DNA of 35,717 bases from Parablautia muri. GTDB lineage: Bacteria > Bacillota > Clostridia > Lachnospirales > Lachnospiraceae. The stretch spans positions 1-35,717 of the forward strand of contig NZ_QZDT01000037.1 of assembly GCF_009917485.1 (NCBI RefSeq), given 5' to 3'. The position numbers and the translations under genes were made by a program. The notes beneath the pieces are model-generated. The model searched no databases. It was not told the DNA's origin and saw only the letters and a list, made by a program, of their open reading frames with translations. Position 1 is the first letter of the stretch; each line of letters opens with the position of its first letter. Positions 16,140-25,601 of the stretch are shown here, piece by piece.

Positions 16140-17807
16140 CTATTTCTCAATCACAAAGCTTTCATATGCACGCAATTTCATTTTGTCCTTAATCGGTTCC
16201 GCTACATAATTGCTGATTAAATAATGGCCTCCCCTAAATTCTTCCGGGATTTCAATTTCCGTTTCTTTTTCATAGAAATTGCACACCACCAGCAGTTTTT
16301 CATCTCCCAGGGTTCTTGTATAAGCATAGATTTCTTTTGAATCTGGAAGAAGCAGGTCATAGCTTCCATATACAACAATATCTTTTTCTTTCCTGAGCTG
16401 AATCAGCTTCTGGTAATAGCAGAAAATAGAATCCGGATCTGCAAGCTGCGCCTTTGCATTAATTTCCGTATAGTTAGGGTTCACCATAATCCATGGGGTT
16501 CCTGTGGTAAATCCTGCGTTTTCACTGCCATCCCACTGGAATGGGGTTCTCGCATTGTCGCGGCTCTTGCATCTTAAGTATCTCATCATTTCTTCGGATG
16601 TAAATACCTTCTGTTCATCTACAAGCTCATAATAAGCATTGATGCTGTCTAAATCCCTAAAATCATCCACGCTCATAAAAGGCGCATTGGTCATTCCCAA
16701 TTCCTGACCCTGATATACATAAGGCGTACCCTGCATCATATGAAGGCAGGTAGCCAGCATTTTTGCCGATACGGCATGATACTCTTTGCTGTCATTTCCA
16801 AACCTGGATACGGAACGGGGCTGGTCATGATTCTCCCAGAACAGACTGTTCCATGCAATCTCCTCTAAACCCTTCTGCCATTTGGTGAGGATTTCCTTTA
16901 AGTCTCTCAAATCCATTTTCTTATCGGTCCACTTGTTGGTTCCATCCGAATCCACATGCATATGCTCAAACTGGAATACCATATTCAGCTCTTTTTCATC
17001 GCTTCTTGCGTACTTCTTAGCTTCCTCTAACGTAACGCCGGAGCATTCGCCTACGGTGATTGTGTCCGCATTGTTCAGCACCTTTTCTCTCATCTCCTGA
17101 AGGTATTCGTGAACATGAGGGCCGTTGGCAGGCTCATTAAAGCTTGCATAGCCATTGATACCCGCTGGTCCGTCCGGCAAATCAGGCTTCTTGGAAATTA
17201 AGCTGATTACGTCCATACGAAAGCCATCTACCCCTTTGTCCAGCCACCAGTTCATCATATCAAAGACTTCCTTTCGCACCTTGGGATTGTCCCAGTTTAA
17301 GTCCGGCTGCTTTTTAGAAAACAGGTGCAGATAATACATATCTGTCTTTTCATCATATTTCCATGCAGAACCGGAAAAGCAGGAGCCCCAGTTGTTCGGC
17401 TCTTTCCCATCCTTAGCCGGCCTCCAGATATAGTAATCTCTGTAAGGGTTGTCTACGGATTTCTGGCTTTCAATAAACCATGGATGCTCATCCGATGTAT
17501 GATTTACTACCAGGTCCATAACCAGCTTGATACCATGCTTGTGGGCCGCCGCCAACATCCGGTCAAAATCCTCCATGGTGCCGAATTCGTCCATAATGTC
17601 CTGATAGTCGCTTATGTCGTAGCCATTGTCGTCATTGGGCGATTTGTAAACAGGAGACAGCCATAAAACATTGATGCCCAGTTTTTCTAAATAGTCCATC
17701 TTTTCCGTGATACCATTTAAATCTCCAATGCCATCCCCGTTACTGTCCTTAAAGCTCCTTGGATAAATCTGATAAACTATACTTTCCTTCCACCATCTTT
17801 TATCCAT
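16140..17807 (-). CDS. malL: GH13 oligo-1,6-glucosidase / alpha-glucosidase
   Basis: A 555-residue cytosolic glycoside hydrolase of family 13, subfamily of oligo-1,6-glucosidases. The conserved regions are present: DLVVNH (Asp98), GFRMDV with nucleophile Asp199, general acid Glu254 (TVGECSG) and Asp328 (WENHDQPR). The residue after the nucleophile is Val200, which in this family goes with alpha-1,6 (isomaltose) rather than alpha-1,4 preference. Length is normal. GGAGG precedes the ATG. It stands alone between a terminator and its own promoter (17859-17887), so it need not belong to the neighbouring transporter operon. Confidence 0.93.
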   Translation of the reverse strand: MDKRWWKESIVYQIYPRSFKDSNGDGIGDLNGITEKMDYLEKLGINVLWLSPVYKSPNDDNGYDISDYQDIMDEFGTMEDFDRMLAAAHKHGIKLVMDLVVNHTSDEHPWFIESQKSVDNPYRDYYIWRPAKDGKEPNNWGSCFSGSAWKYDEKTDMYYLHLFSKKQPDLNWDNPKVRKEVFDMMNWWLDKGVDGFRMDVISLISKKPDLPDGPAGINGYASFNEPANGPHVHEYLQEMREKVLNNADTITVGECSGVTLEEAKKYARSDEKELNMVFQFEHMHVDSDGTNKWTDKKMDLRDLKEILTKWQKGLEEIAWNSLFWENHDQPRSVSRFGNDSKEYHAVSAKMLATCLHMMQGTPYVYQGQELGMTNAPFMSVDDFRDLDSINAYYELVDEQKVFTSEEMMRYLRCKSRDNARTPFQWDGSENAGFTTGTPWIMVNPNYTEINAKAQLADPDSIFCYYQKLIQLRKEKDIVVYGSYDLLLPDSKEIYAYTRTLGDEKLLVVCNFYEKETEIEIPEEFRGGHYLISNYVAEPIKDKMKLRAYESFVIEK

Positions 17808-17858
17808 CGTTTCTCCCTCCTTATTCTGTATCCATGACAGATACTTCTATATATTTTC

Positions 17859-17887
17859 ATCATATCTTATTTGAGAAAAAAAGTAAA
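17859..17887 (-). promoter_or_regulatory. Promoter of the GH13 glucosidase gene
   Basis: Minus-strand -35 TTTACT (17887-17882), a 17-base spacer, and -10 TATGAT (17864-17859), placed about 50 bases before the start codon. A short dyad, TCTGT with ACAGA, lies between the promoter and the gene at about 17825-17841. Confidence 0.55.
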
Positions 17888-17909
17888 TCTGACTTTCAAG
17901 CATATCACG

Positions 17910-17965
17910 TAAATCAATTTTCAAATCTGCTGTGTGCTGACAAAGCAACTTTGAAAATTGATTTA
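17910..17965. repeat. 16 bp perfect inverted repeat, dispersed-repeat copy 1
   Basis: TAAATCAATTTTCAAA (17910-17925) is repeated inverted at 17950-17965 with a 24-base loop. The right arm with flank (AAAGCAACTTTGAAAATTGA and two more T) recurs at 22472, 4.5 kb away, and the left flank CACGT, read on the minus strand, matches the flank of that second copy. It lies between the divergent glucosidase and DegV genes, closer to neither start. Confidence 0.75.
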
Positions 17966-18046
17966 AGCGCAAGCATGCACATGGTTTTGAAAACCGCAAA
18001 AAACAGTTACCGCAACTTTACATTGGAATATTTATGCATAAAAGGA

Positions 18047-18075
18047 TTGCATTTACCACCCAATCGTAGTATTCT
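18047..18075 (+). promoter_or_regulatory. Promoter of the degV gene
   Basis: TTGCAT (18047-18052), a 17-base spacer and TATTCT (18070-18075), about 80 bases ahead of the start codon. A reasonable vegetative promoter by consensus only. Confidence 0.45.
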
Positions 18076-18159
18076 ATATATCACGAAACAGTACCATATT
18101 CCTAAAGTCAATCGAAGCTTTGGCTTACCGGCACAAATAATATATAAGGAAGTTTTCAT

Positions 18160-19065
18160 ATGAGCGAAGAATTTCATATTATCAGTGATGGCTCCTGCGA
18201 CCTGCCCCCAAAACTGGCACAGGAAAAAAATATTACCATAGTTCCCTTTTACGTGTCTTTTGATGACGAACATTATTTGAAAGAAAATGTAGAAATTGAT
18301 ATCCGAGACTTTTACCAGCAAATGGTGGACAAAAAAGGAGTATATCCCAAGTCCTCTATGCCCTCTATCCGTGATTATGAGGAGGCATTTCTCCCCTACG
18401 TTAAGGCCAGCATTCCCATCATCTGCATTTGCATTACAACGAAATTCAGCGGTTCTATGCAGTCCGCCTTAAATGCCCGCTCCCTCTTACAGGAAAAGTA
18501 CCCTCATGCGGAAATTACCGTCATTGACGCCACCGTCAACACAGTTTTGCAAGGGCAGTATGTGTTAGAGGCGGTAAATTTGCGTGACCATGGTGTCAGC
18601 TACCAGAATACGGTTGCACGGCTTGAGGACATCAAAAGCACCGGAAGGATTTTCTTCACGGTAGGAAATATGGAATATTTAAAGCACGGCGGAAGGATTG
18701 GCAAGGTAGCCGCTCTTGCCGGAAGCGTTTTAGATCTCCGTCCTGTTATTACATTAAAACAAGGAGAAATCTTTCCTTCCGGTCTGGACAGAGGCCGCAA
18801 GCGCTCCACAAAGAAAGCCCAGGACCTTCTTTTAGAATATTTGAAGGAAAGCAGCCTTGGCATCCACTGCTATAGCATTGCGGTTGGTTATGGATATGAT
18901 ATAGAAGAAGGCATTGCCTTCCGCAATCAATCCTTAGCTCTGCTTAAGGAGAAAGGATATGATATAAATGAACTGCCCGTTTATCAAATCGGGGCCACCA
19001 TTGGCGTTCACACCGGGCCTTATCCGCTGGGCTTTGGAATCATTGAAAAGGGGATTCATGTGTAA
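18160..19065 (+). CDS. DegV family fatty-acid-binding protein
   Basis: A 301-residue cytosolic DegV/FakB-like protein. Members bind a single fatty acid, and FakB forms present it to a FakA kinase; many paralogues have no assigned role. Family signs are the N-terminal ISDGSCDLPP, the TKFSGSMQSALNAR segment, and the C-terminal GATIGVHTGPYPLGFG. AAGGAAG precedes the ATG. No fakA-like gene is in the window. Its 3' end overlaps the convergent nucleotidyltransferase gene by 26 bases. Confidence 0.92.
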   Translation: MSEEFHIISDGSCDLPPKLAQEKNITIVPFYVSFDDEHYLKENVEIDIRDFYQQMVDKKGVYPKSSMPSIRDYEEAFLPYVKASIPIICICITTKFSGSMQSALNARSLLQEKYPHAEITVIDATVNTVLQGQYVLEAVNLRDHGVSYQNTVARLEDIKSTGRIFFTVGNMEYLKHGGRIGKVAALAGSVLDLRPVITLKQGEIFPSGLDRGRKRSTKKAQDLLLEYLKESSLGIHCYSIAVGYGYDIEEGIAFRNQSLALLKEKGYDINELPVYQIGATIGVHTGPYPLGFGIIEKGIHV

Positions 19066-20143
19066 AACAAAGGCTCTGAATTTCCCTTTCAAATTCCTCA
19101 AAATCTCTAAATCTTTTTATCTTTTCGCCACTGTCCGTGATTGTCCGGACAAAGTCTCTCTCCGCCTTTCTCGCTGCCTTGGCCAGTTCCCCCAAATCCT
19201 GATAATGATACGCGCTCAAAATGTCATAGCATTCGATTCCCTGCTCCTTTGCTATCTCTTTAAACTCGTTTTGCAGGCAGACAGCGGACAAAAAAGCTAA
19301 TATAAAATTCCCCGTTTCCGTGCAAACATAAATTTTATTAAAGGTGGAACTAATTTCTTCATACACCCTTGCCAAAAAGTAAAAATCCGTATTAGGGCTT
19401 ATTGCATCTGCAACTGCCTTCTCCTGTTGCTTTTCCTCGTCTTCAACAAAATCTGCCGCCACCAAATCGGCAAATAATTTTATGAGATTCCTGCAATGTA
19501 TTTTGAGTTCTTCCGCCTTTTCCGATTTTATTACATTTTCATATTCTTCTATAAAATGAACAGGGATATTTTCAAATTTATGCAAATCTTCATATTGCCT
19601 TTTCAAGCCAAAATGAAAATAGTCCTGATTGTAGATGGCAACCGCATCCGCCAATGTCATCATGATGTCCCCTGCAAAAAGACGTACTTCCATAAGCTTA
19701 TTACAATTCTTAAGCTGCGAATACAATTTGCATGCACGTTCAAACTTCTCTTTTGCAATTCTTCTTGTATAATCAGGATTGTTTAAGTTATCTTGTAATT
19801 TTCTTTGCAGATGTTTAAATTTCTCCAATTCATCCGCAGAATGATAATATAATACTTTCACATCCCCCACACATGGTATGATGATTTCTTTCAGGTCCGC
19901 AATTCCCTCCACCCGTTCCCAGCTCATTGGGAAAATATCATATCCCACACCCTGAATTATAAAATCTGCCGAAAACTCATATCCCCTCTCTGTCCTTGGG
20001 ATGAAATAGCAGTCTACATCTGATTTTGCGTTAGCCGTGCCATTCACATAAGAACCGTATAGCAGAATTAATGCTATATCCTCTGCGTAATCATGTTCCA
20101 CCCGGTCCGCAATCCAATTTATAATTTTATCATTTATTGTCAT
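19040..20143 (-). CDS. Nucleotidyltransferase-domain protein
   Basis: A 367-residue protein with an N-terminal nucleotidyltransferase fold of the kind in aminoglycoside/kanamycin adenylyltransferases and MNT toxins: LLYGSYVNGTANAKSDVD (Gly30-Ser31, Asp42, Asp44). The rest, mostly helical and charged, resembles HEPN-like helical bundles found with such domains, but I do not recognise a named family. An upstream in-frame ATG exists at 20191, within the preceding gene; I use the ATG at 20143, 16 bases past the stop of the lipoprotein aldo/keto reductase, with AAAGG upstream. It appears to be the last gene of a three-gene minus-strand operon. Confidence 0.75.
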   Translation of the reverse strand: MTINDKIINWIADRVEHDYAEDIALILLYGSYVNGTANAKSDVDCYFIPRTERGYEFSADFIIQGVGYDIFPMSWERVEGIADLKEIIIPCVGDVKVLYYHSADELEKFKHLQRKLQDNLNNPDYTRRIAKEKFERACKLYSQLKNCNKLMEVRLFAGDIMMTLADAVAIYNQDYFHFGLKRQYEDLHKFENIPVHFIEEYENVIKSEKAEELKIHCRNLIKLFADLVAADFVEDEEKQQEKAVADAISPNTDFYFLARVYEEISSTFNKIYVCTETGNFILAFLSAVCLQNEFKEIAKEQGIECYDILSAYHYQDLGELAKAARKAERDFVRTITDSGEKIKRFRDFEEFEREIQSLCFTHESPFQ

Positions 20144-20159
20144 TTTACCAGAACCTTTC

Positions 20160-21152
20160 TTAATACCAGTCATGCTTCTCGCCGCGATCAAGAGCGTCTA
20201 TACGCTCCATTTCCTCCTTTGTCAGTTCAAAATCAAACAGCTCCGTGTTTTCCCGAATATGATCAGGATTGCTGGAACCTGGAATAACCACCACACCCTT
20301 TTGCAGATTCCACCTGAGAATCACCTGCGCCGATGACTTTCCATGTGCCACCGCGATTTCCGAAATCACCTCATTTCCAAGCAGTTCTGCCGTATACCCT
20401 CTGCCCCCAAGGGGATACCAGCCTTGTACCACAATTCCAAGACTGTGAATGTATGGGATTACATCGTTTTCCTGATAATACGGGTGGATTTCATTCTGGA
20501 CCAAAGCAGGCATAATGTTTATCCGTGGCAAAAATTCCTTCAATTCTTCCACATACCAGTTGGATAAGCCCAGTGAGCGGATTTTGCCGTCTGCAACCGC
20601 TTTTTCCATTGCAAGATATGCCTCCACATCTCCGGCTCCGGGGTGGTGAAGCAACATCATATCAATGTAATCTATATCTAATTTGGCAAGGGCCTCCTCA
20701 ATCGCTGCTTCTGGGTGGTCAAACTGATTCGGGTACAGCTTTGTGATGACAAAGATTTCCTCCCTGGGTATGCCAGAGCTTCTGACAGCCTCCCCAACAC
20801 TTTCTTCATTATGGTACATATAGGCGGTATCAATCAGACGGACGCCGCTGTTTAATGCCGCTGTAACCGATGCTATACAGGTATCCCCGGTCAGGCTGTA
20901 GGTGCCAATCCCGTATATGGGCATTTCATACCCACTGTTTAGTAAAACTCTCTTTGTTTCAAAGTTAAAAGAAATATCTGCCGTCACTGTATTGTCACCT
21001 TCCTGTGTCTGCTGTTCTTCCCCGCCGGCCAGATTATGTTCCATCTGTTCCGCAGCCTTATCCATAGAGATTTTCGTTCCTGCCTGTTTCCCGCAGGCTG
21101 ATACCGTAACCATAAGCAGACCGGCCAGCATAAGATTATACAGCCCTTTCAT
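20160..21152 (-). CDS. Lipoprotein-anchored aldo/keto reductase
   Basis: A 330-residue aldo/keto reductase carrying a lipoprotein signal peptide: a basic start, hydrophobic core and lipobox VSAC with Cys20, then a 40-residue hydrophilic linker. The reductase domain begins near residue 62 and keeps the tetrad Asp108 and Tyr113 (LIDTAYMYHNE), Lys138 (ITKLYP) and His169 (LLHHPG), plus VIPGSSNPDHI near the cofactor phosphate site. The enzyme normally needs cytosolic NADPH, so export to the outer face of the membrane is unusual. It overlaps the acetyltransferase gene by 17 bases, which implies co-expression. Confidence 0.88.
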   Translation of the reverse strand: MKGLYNLMLAGLLMVTVSACGKQAGTKISMDKAAEQMEHNLAGGEEQQTQEGDNTVTADISFNFETKRVLLNSGYEMPIYGIGTYSLTGDTCIASVTAALNSGVRLIDTAYMYHNEESVGEAVRSSGIPREEIFVITKLYPNQFDHPEAAIEEALAKLDIDYIDMMLLHHPGAGDVEAYLAMEKAVADGKIRSLGLSNWYVEELKEFLPRINIMPALVQNEIHPYYQENDVIPYIHSLGIVVQGWYPLGGRGYTAELLGNEVISEIAVAHGKSSAQVILRWNLQKGVVVIPGSSNPDHIRENTELFDFELTKEEMERIDALDRGEKHDWY

Positions 21153-21723
21153 GGCGTTCCTCCTCCTGAATGACCTTTAATACTTTTGCCGGAACACCTC
21201 CCACTATCGTCATGGCAGGAACATTCCCCCTCACTACGGCTCCCGCTGCAACCACCGCCCAATCGCCAATCGTCACTCCCGGCAATATGGTTGCGTTTGA
21301 ACCAATCCATACATGAGCGCCTATCTTTATCGGCGCGTAATGATTTTTCCGGTTTTCCTTTGGGCTCAGATCATGGTTGATGGTTGCCAGCACAACATTA
21401 TGCCCAATCAGAGCGCCGTCCCCAATTTCAATTCCGCCCTGATCCTGAAAATGGCATCCTGAATTGATAAAAACATCTTTCCCGATTGTAATATTCTTCC
21501 CAAAATCCGTATAGAAAGGAGGAAACATCCGAAAAGAACCATCTACCTTTTTCCCGATCAGCCTGCCCATAAGCTCCCGAAGTTCCTCCAGTGTATGATA
21601 CTTCGTATTAAGCTCCATTCCAATGCGGACAGCTTCCTGAAAAAGCTCATTTGCATAGGCATCACGTTCGGCATTTTCTTCTACTCCTTCCCGAAATCCG
21701 TCTATTACTTCCTTGACTGTCAT
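21136..21723 (-). CDS. Hexapeptide-repeat O-acetyltransferase (maltose/galactoside acetyltransferase type)
   Basis: A 195-residue left-handed beta-helix acetyltransferase of the LacA/Maa/NodL group, which moves an acetyl group from acetyl-CoA to a sugar or similar hydroxyl. The repeats run from about residue 70 (ITIGKDVFINSGCHF) to 185; the catalytic His lies in ATINHDL, and the C-terminal AMTIVGGVPAKVLK is typical. An ATG nine bases earlier directly abuts AAGGAG; the ATG at 21723 has correct spacing, so I start there. First gene of an operon with the lipoprotein reductase and nucleotidyltransferase. Confidence 0.88.
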   Translation of the reverse strand: MTVKEVIDGFREGVEENAERDAYANELFQEAVRIGMELNTKYHTLEELRELMGRLIGKKVDGSFRMFPPFYTDFGKNITIGKDVFINSGCHFQDQGGIEIGDGALIGHNVVLATINHDLSPKENRKNHYAPIKIGAHVWIGSNATILPGVTIGDWAVVAAGAVVRGNVPAMTIVGGVPAKVLKVIQEEERHERAV

Positions 21724-21980
21724 AGCCTTCATCTCCTTGCTTGCTTTTTTCCTTCCTGACTCTATTGTAATTTATTGGATGTAAAATATCAAATACATAT
21801 ATACAATACCATTTCATACTATAAAAGTATGTTGTTTTTCACACGTTGGCCAATAGACAATATGTATTGCCGTCTCCGGGAAACATCCTGTGGGGCATCA
21901 CTCTGCCCATTCCCCATCGAATCTTGCCAAAGGCAGGCCGTCATGGTAGGATGAATGAAAAAACCTGGAGGCCGGTCATT

Positions 21981-22388
21981 ATGTGGAAATGTCCAAAGTG
22001 CGGAAAAGAGTTTAAGAACATGAACCAAAATCATTATTGTGGTGAAAAGCCTAAAACAGTTGAAGAATATATCATGCGTCAGGATGAGGAAAAGCAGGCT
22101 GACCTGTTTCTAATAAGGCAAACCCTGCAGCAGGCACTGCCGGAGGCGGAGGAACGTATTTCATGGAGTATGCCAACGTACTGGAAAAAACACAACATCC
22201 TCCATTTTGCCGTTTCCAAAAAACATATCGGTTTCTATCCTGGCCCTGAAGCGGTGAAAGCTTTTAAAGAAGAACTGAAAAACTATAGTGTGGATAAAGG
22301 GACAATACGTATCCCATATGGAGAAGTTGATGCTGAATTAATAAAAAGAATCGCCCGTTGGTGTCTGGATACCGGAAACCATGCATAA
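21981..22388 (+). CDS. Zinc-ribbon plus DUF1801 (YdhG-like) protein
   Basis: A 135-residue protein. The N-terminus is a small zinc ribbon (MWKCPKCGKEF, then HYCGEK), followed by a DUF1801/YdhG-type domain (frataxin-like fold) with ERISWSMPTYWK, KHIGFYPGPEAVKAF and IRIPYGEVDAELI. Function is not established; some relatives are called iron chaperones. The frame extends upstream, but GGAGG nine bases ahead of the ATG at 21981 decides the start; an ATG at 21951 is an alternative. A short dyad (CATACT with AGTATG, 21815-21831) followed by T lies upstream. Confidence 0.75.
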   Translation: MWKCPKCGKEFKNMNQNHYCGEKPKTVEEYIMRQDEEKQADLFLIRQTLQQALPEAEERISWSMPTYWKKHNILHFAVSKKHIGFYPGPEAVKAFKEELKNYSVDKGTIRIPYGEVDAELIKRIARWCLDTGNHA

Positions 22389-22466
22389 ATTGCTGGCATC
22401 TCCTTATGTTTCTTTATCCATTATAATTTCATTTTTTAATGACTTCAATTGCACTTCATACCTGCA

Positions 22467-22499
22467 CACGGAAAGCAACTTTGAAAATTGATTTCCGTG
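22467..22499. repeat. Dispersed-repeat copy 2, hairpin
   Basis: CACGGAAA (22467-22474) pairs with TTTCCGTG (22492-22499) around GCAACTTTGAAAATTGA. A 23-base stretch starting at AAAGCAACTTTG is shared exactly with the repeat at 17910-17965. It lies in the gap between two convergent genes (DUF1801 protein and bceB) and could also help end their transcripts, although no T-run follows. Confidence 0.65.
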
Positions 22500-22552
22500 A
22501 TACTGTTCATCTTGGCAGTTGACCGGCTCGGCTGGGTTTGCTATAAGCTGCA

Positions 22553-24766
22553 CTATGAATTAACAGAGTGCCTAAAGATAACCCATGTACTTATAAAATA
22601 GCAAAGCAACAAGATTACCAAAATCCCCACTGTTGCCCCAATCTGCAGCATCAAGGCGGCAAGCCCTATATACGCAGAGATTTCGGCTGATACAGTCTGG
22701 ATAAAATAACCAACCACAACAGCAGCTACAATAATTGCTACGATAATTGGAAGTCCAAACCAGACACTCAACTGTTTCAAGATAAGTTGACTGATATGAT
22801 TTTCCTCTACACCTAATTTTCGGAGTACACAGAAGCGGTATTTATATTGTCCTGCGTCTAAAAGCTGCTGTAAAGAAAGTACTGTAAGGCAAATTACCAT
22901 CAGCACAACAGCACCATAAATCATTCCTGTTTGCAAGATAAAGTTATTTGCGATTGCACTATTTGTCTGCAGCGTACTGAAACGCACACCATACGCAACG
23001 CCGCTTTCTGTTTGCTCTGGATATTCTATTGTAAAAAGTCTTTCCAGTTCACACGCATTTTCGTAAGAAATTTTTTCTGTTGTTGTAATATAACGGTTCC
23101 GCATGACCGGAAGTAACTTTTTACAGATATTATCCGGAAATACATAAAGGACATCTGTATAGGAGTTATAAAGCGTTTCTCCCATTGCTTCCTCGTAATA
23201 AGGCTGCTCGGAAATTTTCAATGTACCTCCGTCTGTCAAAACATCTATATGTTTTGACAGAAAATTTTTTCTTTCTTCTTCCGCTGCTATTATCTTCCAC
23301 TGTGTTGCAAATTCATTTTTTCCTAAAGAAATCTGCTCATATCCCAACATTTTACGTATGGCATTATAATCGCTTAAAGAAATTGCCACAATTGGAAAAT
23401 CATATTTCGTTCGATGGCTAAAATCTTCTTTCTTTGGCAGATACAAATTGAATGTGCAGTCATACGCGGTTTCAATATCATGTTCATCCAGAAAATCGGT
23501 AACGATTTCATAATTATCCTGTAGCAGCTCCTTTTCGTCATGTACATCGTTATATTGTGAAAAAATCTGTACATCGTACATAGAGCGTATGTCCAGATAG
23601 CCAAAAGCCCATCCCGTCAAAATGGGCGCAGCAATGAACAGGAAAATAGCAAGTACAAAAGTTACCGAAATTAGTGTCATGGTTTTACTGGTTGTTTCTA
23701 ATTTTGATATAATCTGCCCCAAAAAGAACAGATTTTCCTCTTTATATCTGTGTTCCGGTGACTTTTCTTTCCACATGACAATAAAGCAGCTGGCAAGATA
23801 AATCAATACACAAATGAAAAAAAGTAAGTCAATCAATGCAAACAACAAATATTGCCTCAGCATTCCGCTTCCTAACGGAAGATAATATTGATTGGTAAGC
23901 GCTGGTACACTTACTGCCGCAAAAGTATTTAATACAGAACAGGCTAATAAACCGCAAAGCAGTTTTTGAAAGTTCCATTTTTTCTTCTTAAACAGCCATA
24001 AGAAAGACCACCCCAAAGTAGCAGCAGGAAAAAGAATATTTCCAAAATACATGAACTGCACAGGAATTGGGAAACGGGAATCATAAAAGAACAGAGCTTT
24101 TATGACTCCTGTAATAAATGCCCATACAGTAAATAGTTCAAGGATTATTACCATAACAAAAATCCAACGGCTCTTTTTGAGTTCCGGATCGTTCTCTTTT
24201 TCTGCGGAAAGCATGTCAATAATTTTTGTTTTCTGAATGGTGCGGGTATTGAAAATTCCTACCACTAAAAAACTGAAAACAAAAAATACCACCGTCCATA
24301 AAACTGTATCTGGAAATAAAGTCCATGATATTTCATAGGGTTTTCCATAAGCAGTAAGGAGCATTGCCGTTATAAATTGGGAACAGAATACGCCGAAAAA
24401 AATACCAGCCAAAATCGAAACCAGTCCCATAATCAGCATTTCTGCAAAGAAAATTCTACCAATCGTTTTTTGTTCCATTCCCATGATAGATTGAATGGCA
24501 AACTCTTTTTGTTTCTGCCGGAGCATATAATGATTGACAAACCGTATCAAGAATAACAGCAGCAATGTTATCATGCAGATTGCCGCTTTCATTCCATCGC
24601 TTAACAGAGTAAAATCATATTCACTGCCTATATCCGGATTATAGAAGCTGCTGGAAATAGATAAGAACGCATAAAACAGGGTAACACAGATTGTCATTGT
24701 GACAATGTAAACCAAATAATCTTTTGCGGACCGCTTTGCATTTCTGAAAACAAGTTTAGCATACAT
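22553..24766 (-). CDS. bceB: BceB-type ABC transporter permease (peptide antibiotic resistance)
   Basis: A 737-residue membrane protein of the BceB/FtsX-like permease family. About ten membrane helices are visible, with FtsX domains at each end and an extracellular domain of roughly 200 residues (about 400-610) between helices 7 and 8, which binds the peptide or its lipid-II-cycle target in this family. The C-terminus reads CVLRKLGVEENHISQLILKQ, a coupling-helix region. I start at the ATG at 24766, preceded by GGAGGGGG, rather than an upstream in-frame ATG inside bceA; it overlaps bceA by 11 bases. With bceA and the two-component genes it forms a self-contained resistance module. Confidence 0.9.
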   Translation of the reverse strand: MYAKLVFRNAKRSAKDYLVYIVTMTICVTLFYAFLSISSSFYNPDIGSEYDFTLLSDGMKAAICMITLLLLFLIRFVNHYMLRQKQKEFAIQSIMGMEQKTIGRIFFAEMLIMGLVSILAGIFFGVFCSQFITAMLLTAYGKPYEISWTLFPDTVLWTVVFFVFSFLVVGIFNTRTIQKTKIIDMLSAEKENDPELKKSRWIFVMVIILELFTVWAFITGVIKALFFYDSRFPIPVQFMYFGNILFPAATLGWSFLWLFKKKKWNFQKLLCGLLACSVLNTFAAVSVPALTNQYYLPLGSGMLRQYLLFALIDLLFFICVLIYLASCFIVMWKEKSPEHRYKEENLFFLGQIISKLETTSKTMTLISVTFVLAIFLFIAAPILTGWAFGYLDIRSMYDVQIFSQYNDVHDEKELLQDNYEIVTDFLDEHDIETAYDCTFNLYLPKKEDFSHRTKYDFPIVAISLSDYNAIRKMLGYEQISLGKNEFATQWKIIAAEEERKNFLSKHIDVLTDGGTLKISEQPYYEEAMGETLYNSYTDVLYVFPDNICKKLLPVMRNRYITTTEKISYENACELERLFTIEYPEQTESGVAYGVRFSTLQTNSAIANNFILQTGMIYGAVVLMVICLTVLSLQQLLDAGQYKYRFCVLRKLGVEENHISQLILKQLSVWFGLPIIVAIIVAAVVVGYFIQTVSAEISAYIGLAALMLQIGATVGILVILLLCYFISTWVIFRHSVNS

Positions 24767-25523
24767 GGCTTTGTCCCCCTCCAATGATAGTAAGGACATT
24801 CAGAATTTTATCAAAAAAGGCGTTTCTGCTGTCATTACCTTTACACAGTTCCATAAAAATTTCTCCGTCTTTCAAAAAGAGAATACGGCTTGCATAGCTG
24901 GCGGTAAAAGCGTCATGCGTTACCATAAGAATGGTTGCCCCGAGCTGCTTATTGATACTTTGGATTGTGGACAACAGCATTTGTGAGGAATGGCTGTCTA
25001 ATGCCCCAGTCGGTTCATCTGCTAATAAGAGTTGGGGATTGTTGATAATCGCTCTTGCACAGGCGCAACGCTGCTTTTGGCCTCCTGATACCTGATAGGG
25101 ATATTTGTTTAGAATATCACTGATATTCAGCTTCCCAGCTATCTCCAAAATACGGGATTCTACTCTCCCGACAGGTGTGTGATTGATTGCCAATGCCAGC
25201 GCAATGTTTTCTGAAATTGTCAATGTATCTAATAAATTGAAATCTTGAAATACAAACCCCAAATTTTCCCTGCGAAAACGGGCAAGGGATTTGGGATTGA
25301 TTTCTGTCACATCTATTCCCTCTAAAAAAATATGCCCCGCACTTACTGTATCAATGGTGGAAATACAGTTGAGCAGCGTTGTTTTTCCAGAGCCGGACGC
25401 ACCCATAATGCCGAGAAATTCCCCGGCTTCAACGGAAAAGCTAATATCTTTAATGGCTTTGGTAATATTTCCGGCATTGCCATAGTATTTCTGGATATGC
25501 TCCAGTTTCAAAATTGTGTTCAT
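24756..25523 (-). CDS. bceA: BceA-type ABC transporter ATP-binding protein
   Basis: A 255-residue ABC ATPase of the MacB/BceA type. Walker A is GASGSGKTTLLN, the Q loop is VFQDFNLL, the signature is VSGGQKQR, Walker B is LLLADEPTGALD and the switch His is in VTHDAF. It powers the BceB permease, which frees lipid II-cycle intermediates from antimicrobial peptides. The operator at 25602-25621 lies about 80 bases upstream of its start. Confidence 0.94.
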   Translation of the reverse strand: MNTILKLEHIQKYYGNAGNITKAIKDISFSVEAGEFLGIMGASGSGKTTLLNCISTIDTVSAGHIFLEGIDVTEINPKSLARFRRENLGFVFQDFNLLDTLTISENIALALAINHTPVGRVESRILEIAGKLNISDILNKYPYQVSGGQKQRCACARAIINNPQLLLADEPTGALDSHSSQMLLSTIQSINKQLGATILMVTHDAFTASYASRILFLKDGEIFMELCKGNDSRNAFFDKILNVLTIIGGGQSHVC

Positions 25524-25601
25524 TTGATAAGCCTCCTTACTGTTTCACACCTTTATTGTAAAGAGTTCACTTCCCTTTTTGTATTAAGTTTTCTTACGAA
25601 G

